A DNA stretch of 64,000 nt from Paenibacillus_AQ nitricinens (lineage in GTDB: Bacteria > Bacillota > Bacilli > Paenibacillales > Paenibacillaceae): positions 6,572,001 to 6,636,000 of the forward strand of contig NZ_CP183948.1 of NCBI RefSeq assembly GCF_052056485.1, written 5' to 3'. Position numbers and translations under genes: made by a program. Positions 1 through 8,144 of the stretch are shown here, piece after piece. Position 1 is the first letter of the stretch; every line of letters begins with the position of its first letter. The notes under the pieces were generated by a model. The model did not search any database, was not told the origin of the DNA, and saw only the letters and a program-made list of their open reading frames with translations.

Positions 1-20
1 CACAAAAGGAAGTGGAGAGC

Positions 21-1157
21 ATGAAGTTTGTATTGGCGCCAGATTCATTTAAAGAAAGTATGACCGCAATGGAAGCCTGTGAGGCCATAGAACGAGGACT
101 CCGCTCCTCTTTTCCCGATGCAGAATATATTAAGGTTCCGATGGCGGATGGCGGCGAAGGTACGGTTCAATCGCTCGTCGATGCGACAGGCGGACGAATT
201 GTACAATGTAACGTAACAGGGCCGCTTGGTCACCCTGTGAATGCATTTTATGGCATTATGGGAGATGGAAAAACCGCGATTATCGAAATGGCAGCTGCTT
301 CTGGACTTGAACTTGTAGCGAAGGAAGATCGTAATCCGTTGATCACCACAACAAAGGGTACCGGGGAGCTCATCGTTCATGCGCTGAATGCAGGCGTACG
401 TTCCATTATTATGGGTCTCGGTGGCAGTGCGACGAATGATGGTGGTGTAGGCATGGCACAAGCACTTGGATTCCGCTTCTTGCGAGAAGATGGAACGGAG
501 ATTGGATATGGTGGAGGGTCGCTGAGTGAAGTTACTCGTATTGATAGTGCTCATATAGATCCGAGGCTTCAAGGTCTCCAGGTAGTAGCTGCATGTGATG
601 TGGACAATCCGTTAACTGGGGAGCGTGGAGCATCCGCCATCTTCGGCCCGCAAAAGGGGGCAACACCTGAGATGGTGAAGCAATTGGATGCAAATCTTGC
701 ACATTTCGCAAACATCATTGCACGCGATCTCGGTAAAGAAGTGAACGATACAGCAGGTGCCGGTGCAGCAGGTGGACTAGGTGCTGGCGTGATGGCCTTC
801 CTAGGAGCCCAGTTGAAGCGAGGCGTAAACATCGTCGTCGATGCCATGAATCTTGCGGATAAAGTGAAAGATGCGGATTATGTCATCACAGGCGAAGGGG
901 GGATGGATAGCCAAACCGTCTATGGCAAAACACCGATTGGTGTTGCCAAGGTAGCACAAGCCGCTGGTGTACCTGTTATTGCCTTAGCGGGTTCTCTAGG
1001 TACTGGCGTAGAAGCTGTGTACGAGCATGGTATTGATATGTTCTTCTCCATCGTTCCAGGGGTTTGTACGCTTGATAAAGCGCTCACCGATGCTTCCTTC
1101 AACATGGAGCGCACCGCGCGTAATATAGGGATATTAATCAAACATAGTAACCGTTAA
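21..1157 (+). CDS. glxK: Glycerate kinase (GlxK/GarK family)
   Basis: Phosphorylates D-glycerate with ATP in the cytoplasm, feeding glyoxylate/glycerate into glycolysis. The 378-residue protein has the usual family length and opens with the characteristic LAPDSFKES stretch, followed by the MADGGEGT motif near residue 45, the Gly-rich GLGGSATNDGG segment near 135 and a GEGGMDSQT segment near 295, all typical of the GlxK two-domain fold. An in-frame GTG lies 9 nt upstream, but the AAAGGA ribosome site at 5-10 is correctly spaced only for the ATG at 21. The gene ends at a bidirectional terminator shared with the convergent xanthine permease gene. Anything upstream is outside the window, so operon context is unknown. 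Identification at family level is firm; whether it makes 2- or 3-phosphoglycerate cannot be read from sequence. Confidence 0.93.
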   Translation: MKFVLAPDSFKESMTAMEACEAIERGLRSSFPDAEYIKVPMADGGEGTVQSLVDATGGRIVQCNVTGPLGHPVNAFYGIMGDGKTAIIEMAAASGLELVAKEDRNPLITTTKGTGELIVHALNAGVRSIIMGLGGSATNDGGVGMAQALGFRFLREDGTEIGYGGGSLSEVTRIDSAHIDPRLQGLQVVAACDVDNPLTGERGASAIFGPQKGATPEMVKQLDANLAHFANIIARDLGKEVNDTAGAGAAGGLGAGVMAFLGAQLKRGVNIVVDAMNLADKVKDADYVITGEGGMDSQTVYGKTPIGVAKVAQAAGVPVIALAGSLGTGVEAVYEHGIDMFFSIVPGVCTLDKALTDASFNMERTARNIGILIKHSNR

Positions 1158-1216
1158 TCGTTTCCGGAGAAAATTTAAGGATTTTTTTAAGCGTGGAATA
1201 ATATATTATTATATTT

Positions 1217-1263
1217 AAAAAAAGATCTGACCCGTGCATGAAGCCGGGTCAGATCTTTTTTTT
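1217..1263. terminator. Bidirectional intrinsic terminator between glxK and pbuX
   Basis: A long stem (arms reading AAAGATCTGACCCG and its complement) is flanked by an A-run on the left and a T-run on the right, so it can stop transcription from both convergent genes. Confidence 0.9.
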
Positions 1264-1329
1264 CGTTTTTGCAGGTAGTCTAGGTTTGTACTTCACCTAG
1301 TCTGAGCCTTTTCATCAATCCAATAAAGT

Positions 1330-2649
1330 TTAGGAGACTTGAGACTCCTTAGCGAGTACGGGTACAGTATTATCCTCTACCTGCACCTCATCCTTTGTCT
1401 TGGAGAGCACAATGTTTAGTAGAATCGCCGTAAGCGAACCGGATACGATACCGTTCTGCAGCAGCATCCGAGCAAATTCAGGCAGCTCTGCGAACATAGC
1501 TGGAAGTGTCGCTGAGCCTAAGCCAACAGCAATACTGCAAGCCGCAATCAGTAGATTACCGTCCTTACGCAAATCCACATCAGATAGAATGGATATTCCG
1601 GAAACGGCCACCGAACCGAACATGACAATCATAGCTCCACCAAGTACGGCATTCGGTACAATCGTCGTCAAGGCAGCCAGCTTAGGCAATAGTCCTAGTA
1701 CAATCATGATCCCGCCAGCGGCAAAAATAACATTACGAGTCTTAATGCGAGACAGCGAAATCAAGCCTACATTTTGAGAAAAAGCAGTGTATGGGAAGGC
1801 ATTGAAGATTCCACCCAGCATGATAGCTACACCTTCGGAACGTAGGCCGTTCACGATCTGCTTCTGTTCAACCTTCTGATCAATTACTTTACCTACGGCA
1901 AAATAAACCCCAGTAGACTCCACCATACTAACAATATTAACGATGATCATGGTGAAGATTGCAGTAAGACTGAACTCAGGCCATCCGAAGTAGAACGGCT
2001 GTGCGATGCTCACCCAAGAAGCTTCACCTACTGTAGAAAAGTTAACGATGCCCATTCCATAAGCAATCGCAGTACCCACCACTAAACCTACTAGAACAGA
2101 TATGGAGCGTAGAAATCCTGTTGCGAAACGGTTAACTGCTAGAATGACAAGCAGTGTAATTAGGGCAAGCAGCAAATTGCGCGGTTGTCCAAAATCAGCG
2201 CTGCCTTCTCCGCCAGCAACGTTATTCATGGCTACTGGAATAAGAGATAGGCCGATAATAGTCACGACAGAACCTGTTACAATGGTTGGGAAGAACTTCA
2301 GCAGCTTCCCATAAAGCGGAGCCGCAAGTACAACGAACAGACCGGAAATAATGATCGCACCGTACGCAGTCGCCAGATTATGTGTCGAGGCAATCGCGAT
2401 AATCGGACCAACCGCTGTAAAGGTACATCCAAGAATAACCGGAAGCCTGCTACCAAAATACTTGGTGCCCATAATTTGCAGTAGGGTAGCCAATCCGCAA
2501 GTGAACAAATCGGCTGCGATAAGGTAGGCCATCTGAGTCCCATTCAGCTTCAAGGCGCCCCCAACAATCAGCGGTACGATAACTGCTCCGGCATACATGG
2601 CTAGTACATGCTGAAGGCCTAACGTAAATACCTTTTGCTTGCTTAACAT
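1330..2649 (-). CDS. pbuX: Xanthine permease (NCS2 family)
   Basis: Imports xanthine across the cytoplasmic membrane, probably by proton symport. The 439-residue protein starts with the PbuX-like stretch GLQHVLAMYAGAVIVPLIVGG and is hydrophobic throughout, consistent with the 14-segment NCS2/UraA fold; the Q-N-V-G motif (FSQNVGLISLS, about residue 290) is the conserved NCS2 substrate-site helix. Its start codon overlaps the end of xpt by 7 nt, so the two are translationally coupled and co-transcribed, as in Bacillus subtilis. Expression should follow the guanine riboswitch ahead of xpt. Position downstream of a xanthine phosphoribosyltransferase supports xanthine rather than uracil as substrate. 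Confidence 0.95.
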   Translation of the reverse strand: MLSKQKVFTLGLQHVLAMYAGAVIVPLIVGGALKLNGTQMAYLIAADLFTCGLATLLQIMGTKYFGSRLPVILGCTFTAVGPIIAIASTHNLATAYGAIIISGLFVVLAAPLYGKLLKFFPTIVTGSVVTIIGLSLIPVAMNNVAGGEGSADFGQPRNLLLALITLLVILAVNRFATGFLRSISVLVGLVVGTAIAYGMGIVNFSTVGEASWVSIAQPFYFGWPEFSLTAIFTMIIVNIVSMVESTGVYFAVGKVIDQKVEQKQIVNGLRSEGVAIMLGGIFNAFPYTAFSQNVGLISLSRIKTRNVIFAAGGIMIVLGLLPKLAALTTIVPNAVLGGAMIVMFGSVAVSGISILSDVDLRKDGNLLIAACSIAVGLGSATLPAMFAELPEFARMLLQNGIVSGSLTAILLNIVLSKTKDEVQVEDNTVPVLAKESQVS

Positions 2650-3257
2650 CCCGCACTCTCCTTGATTTTCTCTAATGAGCTTTCATTATCAATGAAGTGA
2701 ATTTCACCTGGTGACATAGATGCAATACGGGCCAAGGCATGGACTTCTATGCCTCTGTTCTCCAGAAGGCTCCGGCCTTCTTGGAAGCTCTTTTCAATCA
2801 CACAACCGACACCAAGGAGCTCTGCTCCAGCCTCTTTCACGATATCAACCAGTCCTACAAGTGCAGCACCAGTAGCGAGGAAATCATCCACAATAAGCAC
2901 TTTGTCATCCGGTCCAAGATATTTCTGAGAGACGCTGACCAGATAGTCCTCTTGGCGTGTAAAGGAATGTACAGGCGCTGAATAGACCGCCTCCGCGAGG
3001 GTGACTGCTTTCTTTTTCTTCGCATAAATAAACGGTACACCTAATGCAATCGCAGTAGCCATGGCGAACTGAATTCCACTAGCTTCAATAGTAATTACTT
3101 TTGTGATCGGTTGATGACCGAACAATTTTTTGAACTCTTGACCGATTTGCAGCGCAAGCTCCGTATCGACCTGATGATTCAGAAATGAATCTACCTTTAG
3201 TACCGTATCTGATAAAATAAGACCCTCTTGTCTAATGCGCTCTTGAAGTACTTTCAT
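2643..3257 (-). CDS. xpt: Xanthine phosphoribosyltransferase
   Basis: Converts xanthine plus PRPP to XMP for purine salvage, in the cytoplasm. The 204-residue protein contains the PRPP-binding signature VLIVDDFLATGAA (about residues 127-139), preceded by the KKKKAVTLAEAVYSAPV region found in the Xpt subfamily. The ATG is preceded by AAGGAGAG. It is the first gene of a two-gene operon with pbuX (7-nt overlap). The roughly 300-nt leader carries a purine aptamer and an intrinsic terminator, so guanine or hypoxanthine should shut the operon off. Length and architecture are normal for the family. Confidence 0.97.
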   Translation of the reverse strand: MKVLQERIRQEGLILSDTVLKVDSFLNHQVDTELALQIGQEFKKLFGHQPITKVITIEASGIQFAMATAIALGVPFIYAKKKKAVTLAEAVYSAPVHSFTRQEDYLVSVSQKYLGPDDKVLIVDDFLATGAALVGLVDIVKEAGAELLGVGCVIEKSFQEGRSLLENRGIEVHALARIASMSPGEIHFIDNESSLEKIKESAGC

Positions 3258-3291
3258 CGTGAACTGATCTCTCCTTCTTCATTAAAAAAAC

Positions 3292-3339
3292 AAAAAAAGG
3301 ACAAATCCCTTGAGTCGTTTCTCTCAAGTGAATCTGTCC
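3292..3339 (-). terminator. Riboswitch-controlled terminator in the xpt leader
   Basis: Read on the minus strand, GGACAGATTCACTTGAG pairs with CTCAAGGGATTTGTCC and is followed by TTTTTTTG. It lies between the purine aptamer and the xpt start and ends 34 nt before the start codon, the place expected for the expression platform. Confidence 0.88.
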
Positions 3340-3443
3340 TTCTGGGCTTTTGTCCCTTAGTGGTGTAACACTGCATAGTGTCCGCATCGCTCGGTCCAGA
3401 CCTTTCCTCCAAAGAAGAAAGCGGAACCCTAGATGCGCTATTT

Positions 3444-3515
3444 CACTCATAGTCGGATAATTACGATGGTTATCCGGTAGAAACTTATGGGCCATATTCC
3501 CAAGATTATATGAGT
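3444..3515 (-). promoter_or_regulatory. Guanine (purine) riboswitch aptamer
   Basis: On the minus strand the leader reads ACTCATATAAT, then ATATGGCCCATAAGTTTCTACC, then ATCGTAATTATCCGACTATGAGTG. These are the conserved P1, L2/J2-3 and L3/J3-1 blocks of the purine riboswitch. The residue in J3-1 that pairs with the ligand is C (GACTATG, as in B. subtilis xpt) and not T (as in adenine riboswitches), so guanine or hypoxanthine is the predicted ligand. It precedes xpt-pbuX. Confidence 0.96.
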
Positions 3516-3548
3516 TTGTTTTTAATGTTCGATATGAATACCTTGTAT

Positions 3549-3577
3549 ATCTTACACGCTCTGTCGGGTGCTTACAA
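3549..3577 (-). promoter_or_regulatory. Probable sigma-A promoter of xpt-pbuX
   Basis: On the minus strand TTGTAA and TAAGAT are separated by 17 nt, and the implied transcript start lies about 25-30 nt before the riboswitch aptamer. This is pattern matching only. Confidence 0.5.
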
Positions 3578-3651
3578 GCAAAATTTTCAGTATTCCGCAT
3601 ACCATTTTCAGGTTATTTTCACGAAATTCAATGGTTTACATTTAGTAGTGG

Positions 3652-4599
3652 TTACTCCAAGATCTTCTGCGCCGTCTCTTCGGTTGTTACGAGTACATTC
3701 ATATACCCGCCATTCAGCGCGCCCAAGATCCCCGAGACCTTCTCCAACGATTCCGCTACACCAATAGCGTACCTCGCCCGCTTAATCTGCTCCAGCTCTA
3801 TGGTCAGCGTTCGATCCGATATTGCTGTACGCACAGGCAATCCATTGCCATCATAGAAACGTGAGCAAATATCACCTGCTACTCTCCCGCTCTCCAGCTC
3901 ATCAATCACAGCATCGCCATAAAATCCACGCCAAGCCTCTTCACCTTTAATTTCCGGTGATCCAATGCCGAATACAGCGATGTCCAGCTGATCCCATGCC
4001 TTGGCAATGGTCTGGTAATACTGCGAACGCATCAACTGATCCCGGGTCTCCTTTTGCTCCGTGATAGCTGGGACGTCAATCATTAATGAGCGTGCACCCC
4101 ACTTTAAAGCCGCTTGATAGCAGATATTATTTACATGGTATCCGCTCTCCATCTTTCCAGATGGACCGCCCACCGTAGGTACACAGGTTACAAAAGATCT
4201 CTGTGCGAGGGTCAGATTCTCTACAACCGCAGCTAAGCTGCTTCCCCAAGAGAAGCCTATCATATCTTTCGGCTGAACCACTTTCTCCAGCCATTTTGCA
4301 CAAGCCCGTCCAATAGCTTTGCGTTTGATCACCCCGGATTGGGCTGGATCTACCTCTACAACAATGGCTTCCTTCAGCCCGAATCGTTCTTTCAGTTCCT
4401 GCTCCAGTGTACAATGATCGCCGATATCATAATTGATGGTGATCGTAACGATACCTTCTTCACGGACTCTCTTCAGCATCCTACTAATGGTAGTGCGATA
4501 TATGCCAAGTTTATTCGAAATTTCACTTTGCGTTAAATTCTGCTCATAATACATTTGTGCAATCTTAATGAGCAGCTTCTTTTCCTCTTTTCGATCCAT
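3652..4599 (-). CDS. SorC/DeoR-family sugar-binding transcriptional regulator
   Basis: Predicted effector-responsive DNA-binding regulator. The 315-residue protein has an N-terminal helix-turn-helix (about residues 20-45, LTQSEISNKLGIYRTTISRML) and a long C-terminal domain typical of SorC proteins, which bind phosphorylated sugars or deoxyribose phosphate. Its length matches B. subtilis DeoR and relatives. It is transcribed away from an adjacent dehydrogenase gene, and the 153-nt intergenic region holds repeated TTGCACA half-sites that are plausible operators, so it probably controls that gene and itself. The inducer is not readable from sequence. A GGGGAG ribosome site precedes the ATG. No obvious terminator follows it. 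Confidence 0.85.
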   Translation of the reverse strand: MDRKEEKKLLIKIAQMYYEQNLTQSEISNKLGIYRTTISRMLKRVREEGIVTITINYDIGDHCTLEQELKERFGLKEAIVVEVDPAQSGVIKRKAIGRACAKWLEKVVQPKDMIGFSWGSSLAAVVENLTLAQRSFVTCVPTVGGPSGKMESGYHVNNICYQAALKWGARSLMIDVPAITEQKETRDQLMRSQYYQTIAKAWDQLDIAVFGIGSPEIKGEEAWRGFYGDAVIDELESGRVAGDICSRFYDGNGLPVRTAISDRTLTIELEQIKRARYAIGVAESLEKVSGILGALNGGYMNVLVTTEETAQKILE

Positions 4600-4670
4600 G
4601 ATAGTACTCCCCGCTTTCTACAAGGATTTGACGGATTCAGAACCCCTCGTTATACTGTAGACGATTATTT

Positions 4671-4703
4671 TTGCACATTTTTCATTATATTGCACAAATG
4701 TGC
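4671..4703. promoter_or_regulatory. Candidate SorC operator: repeated TTGCACA half-sites
   Basis: TTGCACA occurs at 4671-4677 and again at 4690-4696, 19 nt apart, and the second copy continues into the perfect inverted repeat GCACAAATGTGC (4692-4703). The site sits between the divergent regulator and dehydrogenase genes. The link to the SorC protein is inference from position. Confidence 0.5.
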
Positions 4704-4752
4704 TATATATCAATTTTTTAATCAAACAATCAAAACAGGAGAGGTGCTATCC

Positions 4753-5721
4753 ATGAACAATCTGAAATGGGCCATCATCGGCCCGGGAAGTATCGCTACT
4801 GAATTTGCGGCTGCTCTAAATGACATCGACGGAACTTTATATGCGGTAGGATCACGGACCTTAAAGAAAGCCCAAGCGTTCGCAAGCCAATATGGAGCGA
4901 AGAAGGCTTATGGCAATTACAGCGAAATGCTGCAAGATCCTGAAATTGATGTCGTCTACATCTCAACACCACATAGTAACCACTACGAATACATCATAGA
5001 AAGCTTGCAGAATAACAAACATGTCCTCTGTGAAAAGGCGATCACCGTAAATAGCAAACAACTACAGGAAATCGCCGAGCTTGCTAAACAAAAAAGCTTA
5101 GTCGTCGCAGAGGCGATGACCATCTACCATATGCCACTGTACAAAAAGCTACGGCTAATCGTGGATGAAGGTAAGATCGGACGCCTCAAAATGGTGCAGG
5201 TCTCCTTTGGCAGCCATAAAGAATATGATGTGAACAACCGTTTCTTTAGCAAAGATCTGGCGGGCGGAGCACTGCTGGATATTGGGACGTATGCCTTGTC
5301 CTTCACAAGGTTTTTCCTGTCCAAACAGCCACAGGAAATTCTAACGACAGTTAAACGTTTTGAGACAGGCGTCGATGAACAATCCGGAATCATTCTGAAT
5401 AACGATGCGGATGAAATGGCAGTCATCTCCCTTACGATGCGCTCCAAAATGCCTAAACGGGGCATCGTTGCTGGAGAACTTGGCTTTATTACCGTAGACA
5501 ATTTTCCGCGGGCCTCTACAGCTACAATTCAATATTTAGATGGCACCCTAGAAACGATCGAAGCCGGCGATACATCCAAAGCGCTGCAATACGAGATTGA
5601 GGATATGCAGCGCTATATCGCGGCAAACAGCAACCAGGAAACCCTCAATCTCTCCTTAGATGTCATGGACATTATGAGTAATGTTAGGGAACAATGGGGA
5701 ATCAAATACAGCTTCGAATAA
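4753..5721 (+). CDS. Gfo/Idh/MocA-family NAD(P)-dependent oxidoreductase
   Basis: Predicted soluble dehydrogenase acting on a sugar, cyclitol or dihydrodiol. The 322-residue protein starts with a Rossmann segment WAIIGPGSIATEFAAAL (variant GxGxxA), has the STPHSNHYE motif near residue 73 and the signature CEKAITVNSKQ near 95, in which Lys is the catalytic residue of this family. An open frame extends upstream to 4555, but the ATG at 4753 has an AGGAGAGGTG ribosome site and begins exactly at the Rossmann strand. The substrate cannot be assigned. The divergent SorC regulator suggests induction by a sugar-derived signal. A strong terminator follows. Confidence 0.88.
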   Translation: MNNLKWAIIGPGSIATEFAAALNDIDGTLYAVGSRTLKKAQAFASQYGAKKAYGNYSEMLQDPEIDVVYISTPHSNHYEYIIESLQNNKHVLCEKAITVNSKQLQEIAELAKQKSLVVAEAMTIYHMPLYKKLRLIVDEGKIGRLKMVQVSFGSHKEYDVNNRFFSKDLAGGALLDIGTYALSFTRFFLSKQPQEILTTVKRFETGVDEQSGIILNNDADEMAVISLTMRSKMPKRGIVAGELGFITVDNFPRASTATIQYLDGTLETIEAGDTSKALQYEIEDMQRYIAANSNQETLNLSLDVMDIMSNVREQWGIKYSFE

Positions 5722-5749
5722 CAAACTGAACACAATAGATCAATCATCA

Positions 5750-5794
5750 AAGCGTTAGCATTCCCTTCAGCTGAAGGGGGCCTAACGCTTTTTT
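5750..5794 (+). terminator. Intrinsic terminator after the dehydrogenase gene
   Basis: AGCGTTAG pairs with CTAACGCT, with an inner CCTTCAG/CTGAAGG stem, followed by TTTTTT. Confidence 0.88.
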
Positions 5795-5844
5795 GTAGCG
5801 GATAATTTTCCAGGAATCGATGACAATATCCTTAGGTGATTTCT

Positions 5845-5887
5845 TATAGGTACTTTTTAGTACCTATAGCACTTTAAAGTACGTACT
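5845..5887. promoter_or_regulatory. Palindromic operator upstream of the efflux/reductase operon
   Basis: Ten-base arms TATAGGTACT and AGTACCTATA (5845-5854, 5859-5868) are perfect inverted repeats around TTTT. Two further short palindromes follow (ACTTTAAAGT at 5871-5880 and AGTACGTACT just after), then TATACT at 5887-5892 as a possible -10 box. The TACT/AGTA arrangement resembles sites of HxlR-type (MarR-DUF24) electrophile sensors; that assignment is inference, and no HxlR gene is visible in the window. Confidence 0.6.
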
Positions 5888-5959
5888 ATACTTAAATGAC
5901 TCACGCCTTCATAATTGCACTTACCGGCCGGTGATTATCAGAGTGTAGGAGTGAGAGAC

Positions 5960-7168
5960 ATGTTGTTAAACCAAAAAAGAAGTACCCTGGCACTCCTGGC
6001 TTTAGCCATTAGCGCCTTTGCGATCGGAACCACCGAGTTTATCAGTGTAGGGCTGCTGCCTTTAATCGCTGATGACCTGAATATACCGCTGACCACAGCT
6101 GGATTAACTGTTACTTTGTACGCTTTAGGGGTAACCTTTGGCGCCCCAATCTTAACGTCGCTGACCACCGCGGTATCGCGCAAAACATTATTGCTTATCA
6201 TTATGATTGTATTTATTATCGGCAATAGCCTTGCCGCGGCTGCCGATAGTATTACAATTCTGCTAATAGCTAGAGTAATATCTGCCCTTTCGCATGGTCT
6301 GTTCATGTCGATTGCTTCGACCACTGCCGCCGACCTCGTGCCTGAGAATCGTAAAGCCAGTGCTATTGCGATCATGTTCACAGGACTTACCGTAGCTACT
6401 GTTACTGGTGTGCCACTGGGTACCTTTCTAGGGCAACAGTTAGGCTGGAGGGCTGCATTCATTGCCATTATTGCCATCGGCCTTATAGCGCTCATTGGCA
6501 ACCTGTTCTTGGTCCCTGCCACAGGACTGCGCAAAGGAACCCGAACACCGCTTCGTGAACAAGTCAAACTCGTAACGAACGGACGGTTACTACTCGCCTT
6601 CGCAATCACTGCTTTAGGGTATGGAGGTACCTTTGTAGTCTTTACTTATTTATCTCCACTTCTTAATGAAATCAGCGGTTTCAAAGAGAGTACCGTTGCC
6701 ATCATTCTTCTTGTCTATGGTATAGCGATCGCCATCGGCAACGTCATTGGAGGCAAATTAGCCAACCGTAACCCTATGAATGCCCTGTTCTACATGTTTG
6801 CTATACAAGCTGTTGTACTGTTCGTCTTAACCTTTACCGCTCCCTTTAAAGTGGCTGCACTACTTACGATTTTCTTTATGGGTCTGTTAGCCTTCATGAA
6901 CGTACCTGGGCTACAAGTACACGTAGTTACACTTGCAGATCGATATGTACCGAGTGCGCGAGATGTAGCATCTGCGCTGAATATTGCTGCTTTTAACGCC
7001 GGTATTGCCATTGGGGCCTATCTTGGCGGTATCGTCACGGATCATATGGGACTGATTCATACCACTTGGGTGGGTGCTATAATGGTTCTATCCGCTGTAT
7101 TCCTAACCGCTTGGAGTCGTGCGCTGGAGAAGAAAGATGAGACTCTTCTCCAGTCGGAGGCTGCTTAA
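5960..7168 (+). CDS. MFS efflux transporter (DHA1 family)
   Basis: Predicted 12-segment inner-membrane exporter of 402 residues. The first helix contains FAIGTTEFISVGLLPLIADDL, characteristic of the AraJ/YdhP/NepI-like branch of drug and sugar exporters, and a loop near residue 110 has RISH-like RVISALSHGLF. The upstream open frame reaches 5915, but AGGAG at 5947-5951 fits the ATG at 5960. It is followed 58 nt later by an aldo/keto reductase gene with no terminator between, so both are probably one operon behind the palindrome at 5845. The pairing suggests export of, or protection from, a reactive carbonyl or antibiotic. The actual substrate is unknown. Confidence 0.85.
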   Translation: MLLNQKRSTLALLALAISAFAIGTTEFISVGLLPLIADDLNIPLTTAGLTVTLYALGVTFGAPILTSLTTAVSRKTLLLIIMIVFIIGNSLAAAADSITILLIARVISALSHGLFMSIASTTAADLVPENRKASAIAIMFTGLTVATVTGVPLGTFLGQQLGWRAAFIAIIAIGLIALIGNLFLVPATGLRKGTRTPLREQVKLVTNGRLLLAFAITALGYGGTFVVFTYLSPLLNEISGFKESTVAIILLVYGIAIAIGNVIGGKLANRNPMNALFYMFAIQAVVLFVLTFTAPFKVAALLTIFFMGLLAFMNVPGLQVHVVTLADRYVPSARDVASALNIAAFNAGIAIGAYLGGIVTDHMGLIHTTWVGAIMVLSAVFLTAWSRALEKKDETLLQSEAA

Positions 7169-7226
7169 TCAACCTTGCATTAACATACCAATCAAACTTT
7201 TAAATATCTCAGGAGGTAATTTTATT

Positions 7227-8069
7227 ATGGCTCAACATCTACAGGACACAACTACATTACACAACGGGGTAAATATGCCTTGGCTAGGGCTCGGCGTATT
7301 TAAAGTTGAAGAAGGCTCCGAGCTGATCCAAGCAGTCAAATCTGCTATTGCACATGGCTACCGCAGCATCGACACAGCAGCGATTTACGACAATGAGACT
7401 GGCGTAGGTCAAGCAATCAAAGAAGCTTTGCAGGACAACAACCTGTCCAGAGAAGAGCTCTTCGTAACTTCAAAGGTCTGGACTGCAGATATGGGCTACG
7501 AAGAAACCATTGCCGCCTACGAGACTAGCCTAGCTAAGCTTGGACTTGAATACCTTGATCTATATCTTATCCACTGGCCTGTAAAAGGAAAATATAAAGA
7601 GACATGGAGAGCACTTGAAACCTTGTATAAAGAGGGACGCGTAAAAGCGATTGGGGTCAGCAATTTCCAGATCCATCATCTTGAAGAGGTGATGAAGAAT
7701 GCGGAAATTAAGCCGATGGTAAACCAAGTAGAGCTCCACCCTTATTTGAGTCAGCAAGCACTCCTTAGCTTCTGCCAGGAACAAGGAATTCAATTGGAGG
7801 CTTGGTCTCCATTAATGCAAGGGCAATTGTTGGATCAGCCTGTACTGAAACAAATAGCAGCTAAACACAGTAAATCCGTAGCTCAAGTGATTATCCGTTG
7901 GGACCTGCAGCGTGGAATTATTACTATTCCAAAGTCTATTAAAGAGCACCGGATCATCGAAAACGTAGATGTGTTTGATTTTCTGTTAACAGAAGAGGAT
8001 ATGAATCTAATCAACGCCCTGAACCAAGATCAACGGGTAGGTCCTGACCCTGATAACTTCGACTTCTAA
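7227..8069 (+). CDS. yvgN: Aldo/keto reductase, YvgN-type glyoxal/methylglyoxal reductase
   Basis: NADPH-dependent cytoplasmic reductase predicted to reduce glyoxal, methylglyoxal and other aldehydes. The 280-residue sequence closely follows B. subtilis YvgN, including HNGVNMPWLGLGVFKVE at the start, IDTAAIYDNE (catalytic Asp and Tyr), the catalytic His in LYLIHWPVKGKYKETWRALE, the strand GVSNFQIHHLEE and the cofactor-binding end segment ITIPKSIKEHRIIEN. The start has a perfect AGGAGGT at 7211-7217. It lies in an operon with an exporter. A strong terminator follows. This is one of the firmest function calls in the window, although the symbol denotes similarity rather than proven orthology. 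Confidence 0.92.
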   Translation: MAQHLQDTTTLHNGVNMPWLGLGVFKVEEGSELIQAVKSAIAHGYRSIDTAAIYDNETGVGQAIKEALQDNNLSREELFVTSKVWTADMGYEETIAAYETSLAKLGLEYLDLYLIHWPVKGKYKETWRALETLYKEGRVKAIGVSNFQIHHLEEVMKNAEIKPMVNQVELHPYLSQQALLSFCQEQGIQLEAWSPLMQGQLLDQPVLKQIAAKHSKSVAQVIIRWDLQRGIITIPKSIKEHRIIENVDVFDFLLTEEDMNLINALNQDQRVGPDPDNFDF

Positions 8070-8100
8070 GAGATCAACCACTAGGTTAAGTAACAGTAAG

Positions 8101-8142
8101 AAAGACCCTATCTTTCATTTCTGAAAGATAGGGTCTTTTTGT
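8101..8142. terminator. Bidirectional terminator between reductase and AEC genes
   Basis: AAGACCCTATCTTTCA and TGAAAGATAGGGTCTT form a perfect 16-bp stem with A-rich and T-rich flanks, serving two convergent genes. Confidence 0.93.
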
Positions 8143-8144
8143 CT

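Noticed and set aside
45..572. Long open frames on the strand opposite to glxK and other genes
   Set aside because: They have no ribosome site, no recognisable domain and unnatural composition, and each is antisense to a well-supported gene.
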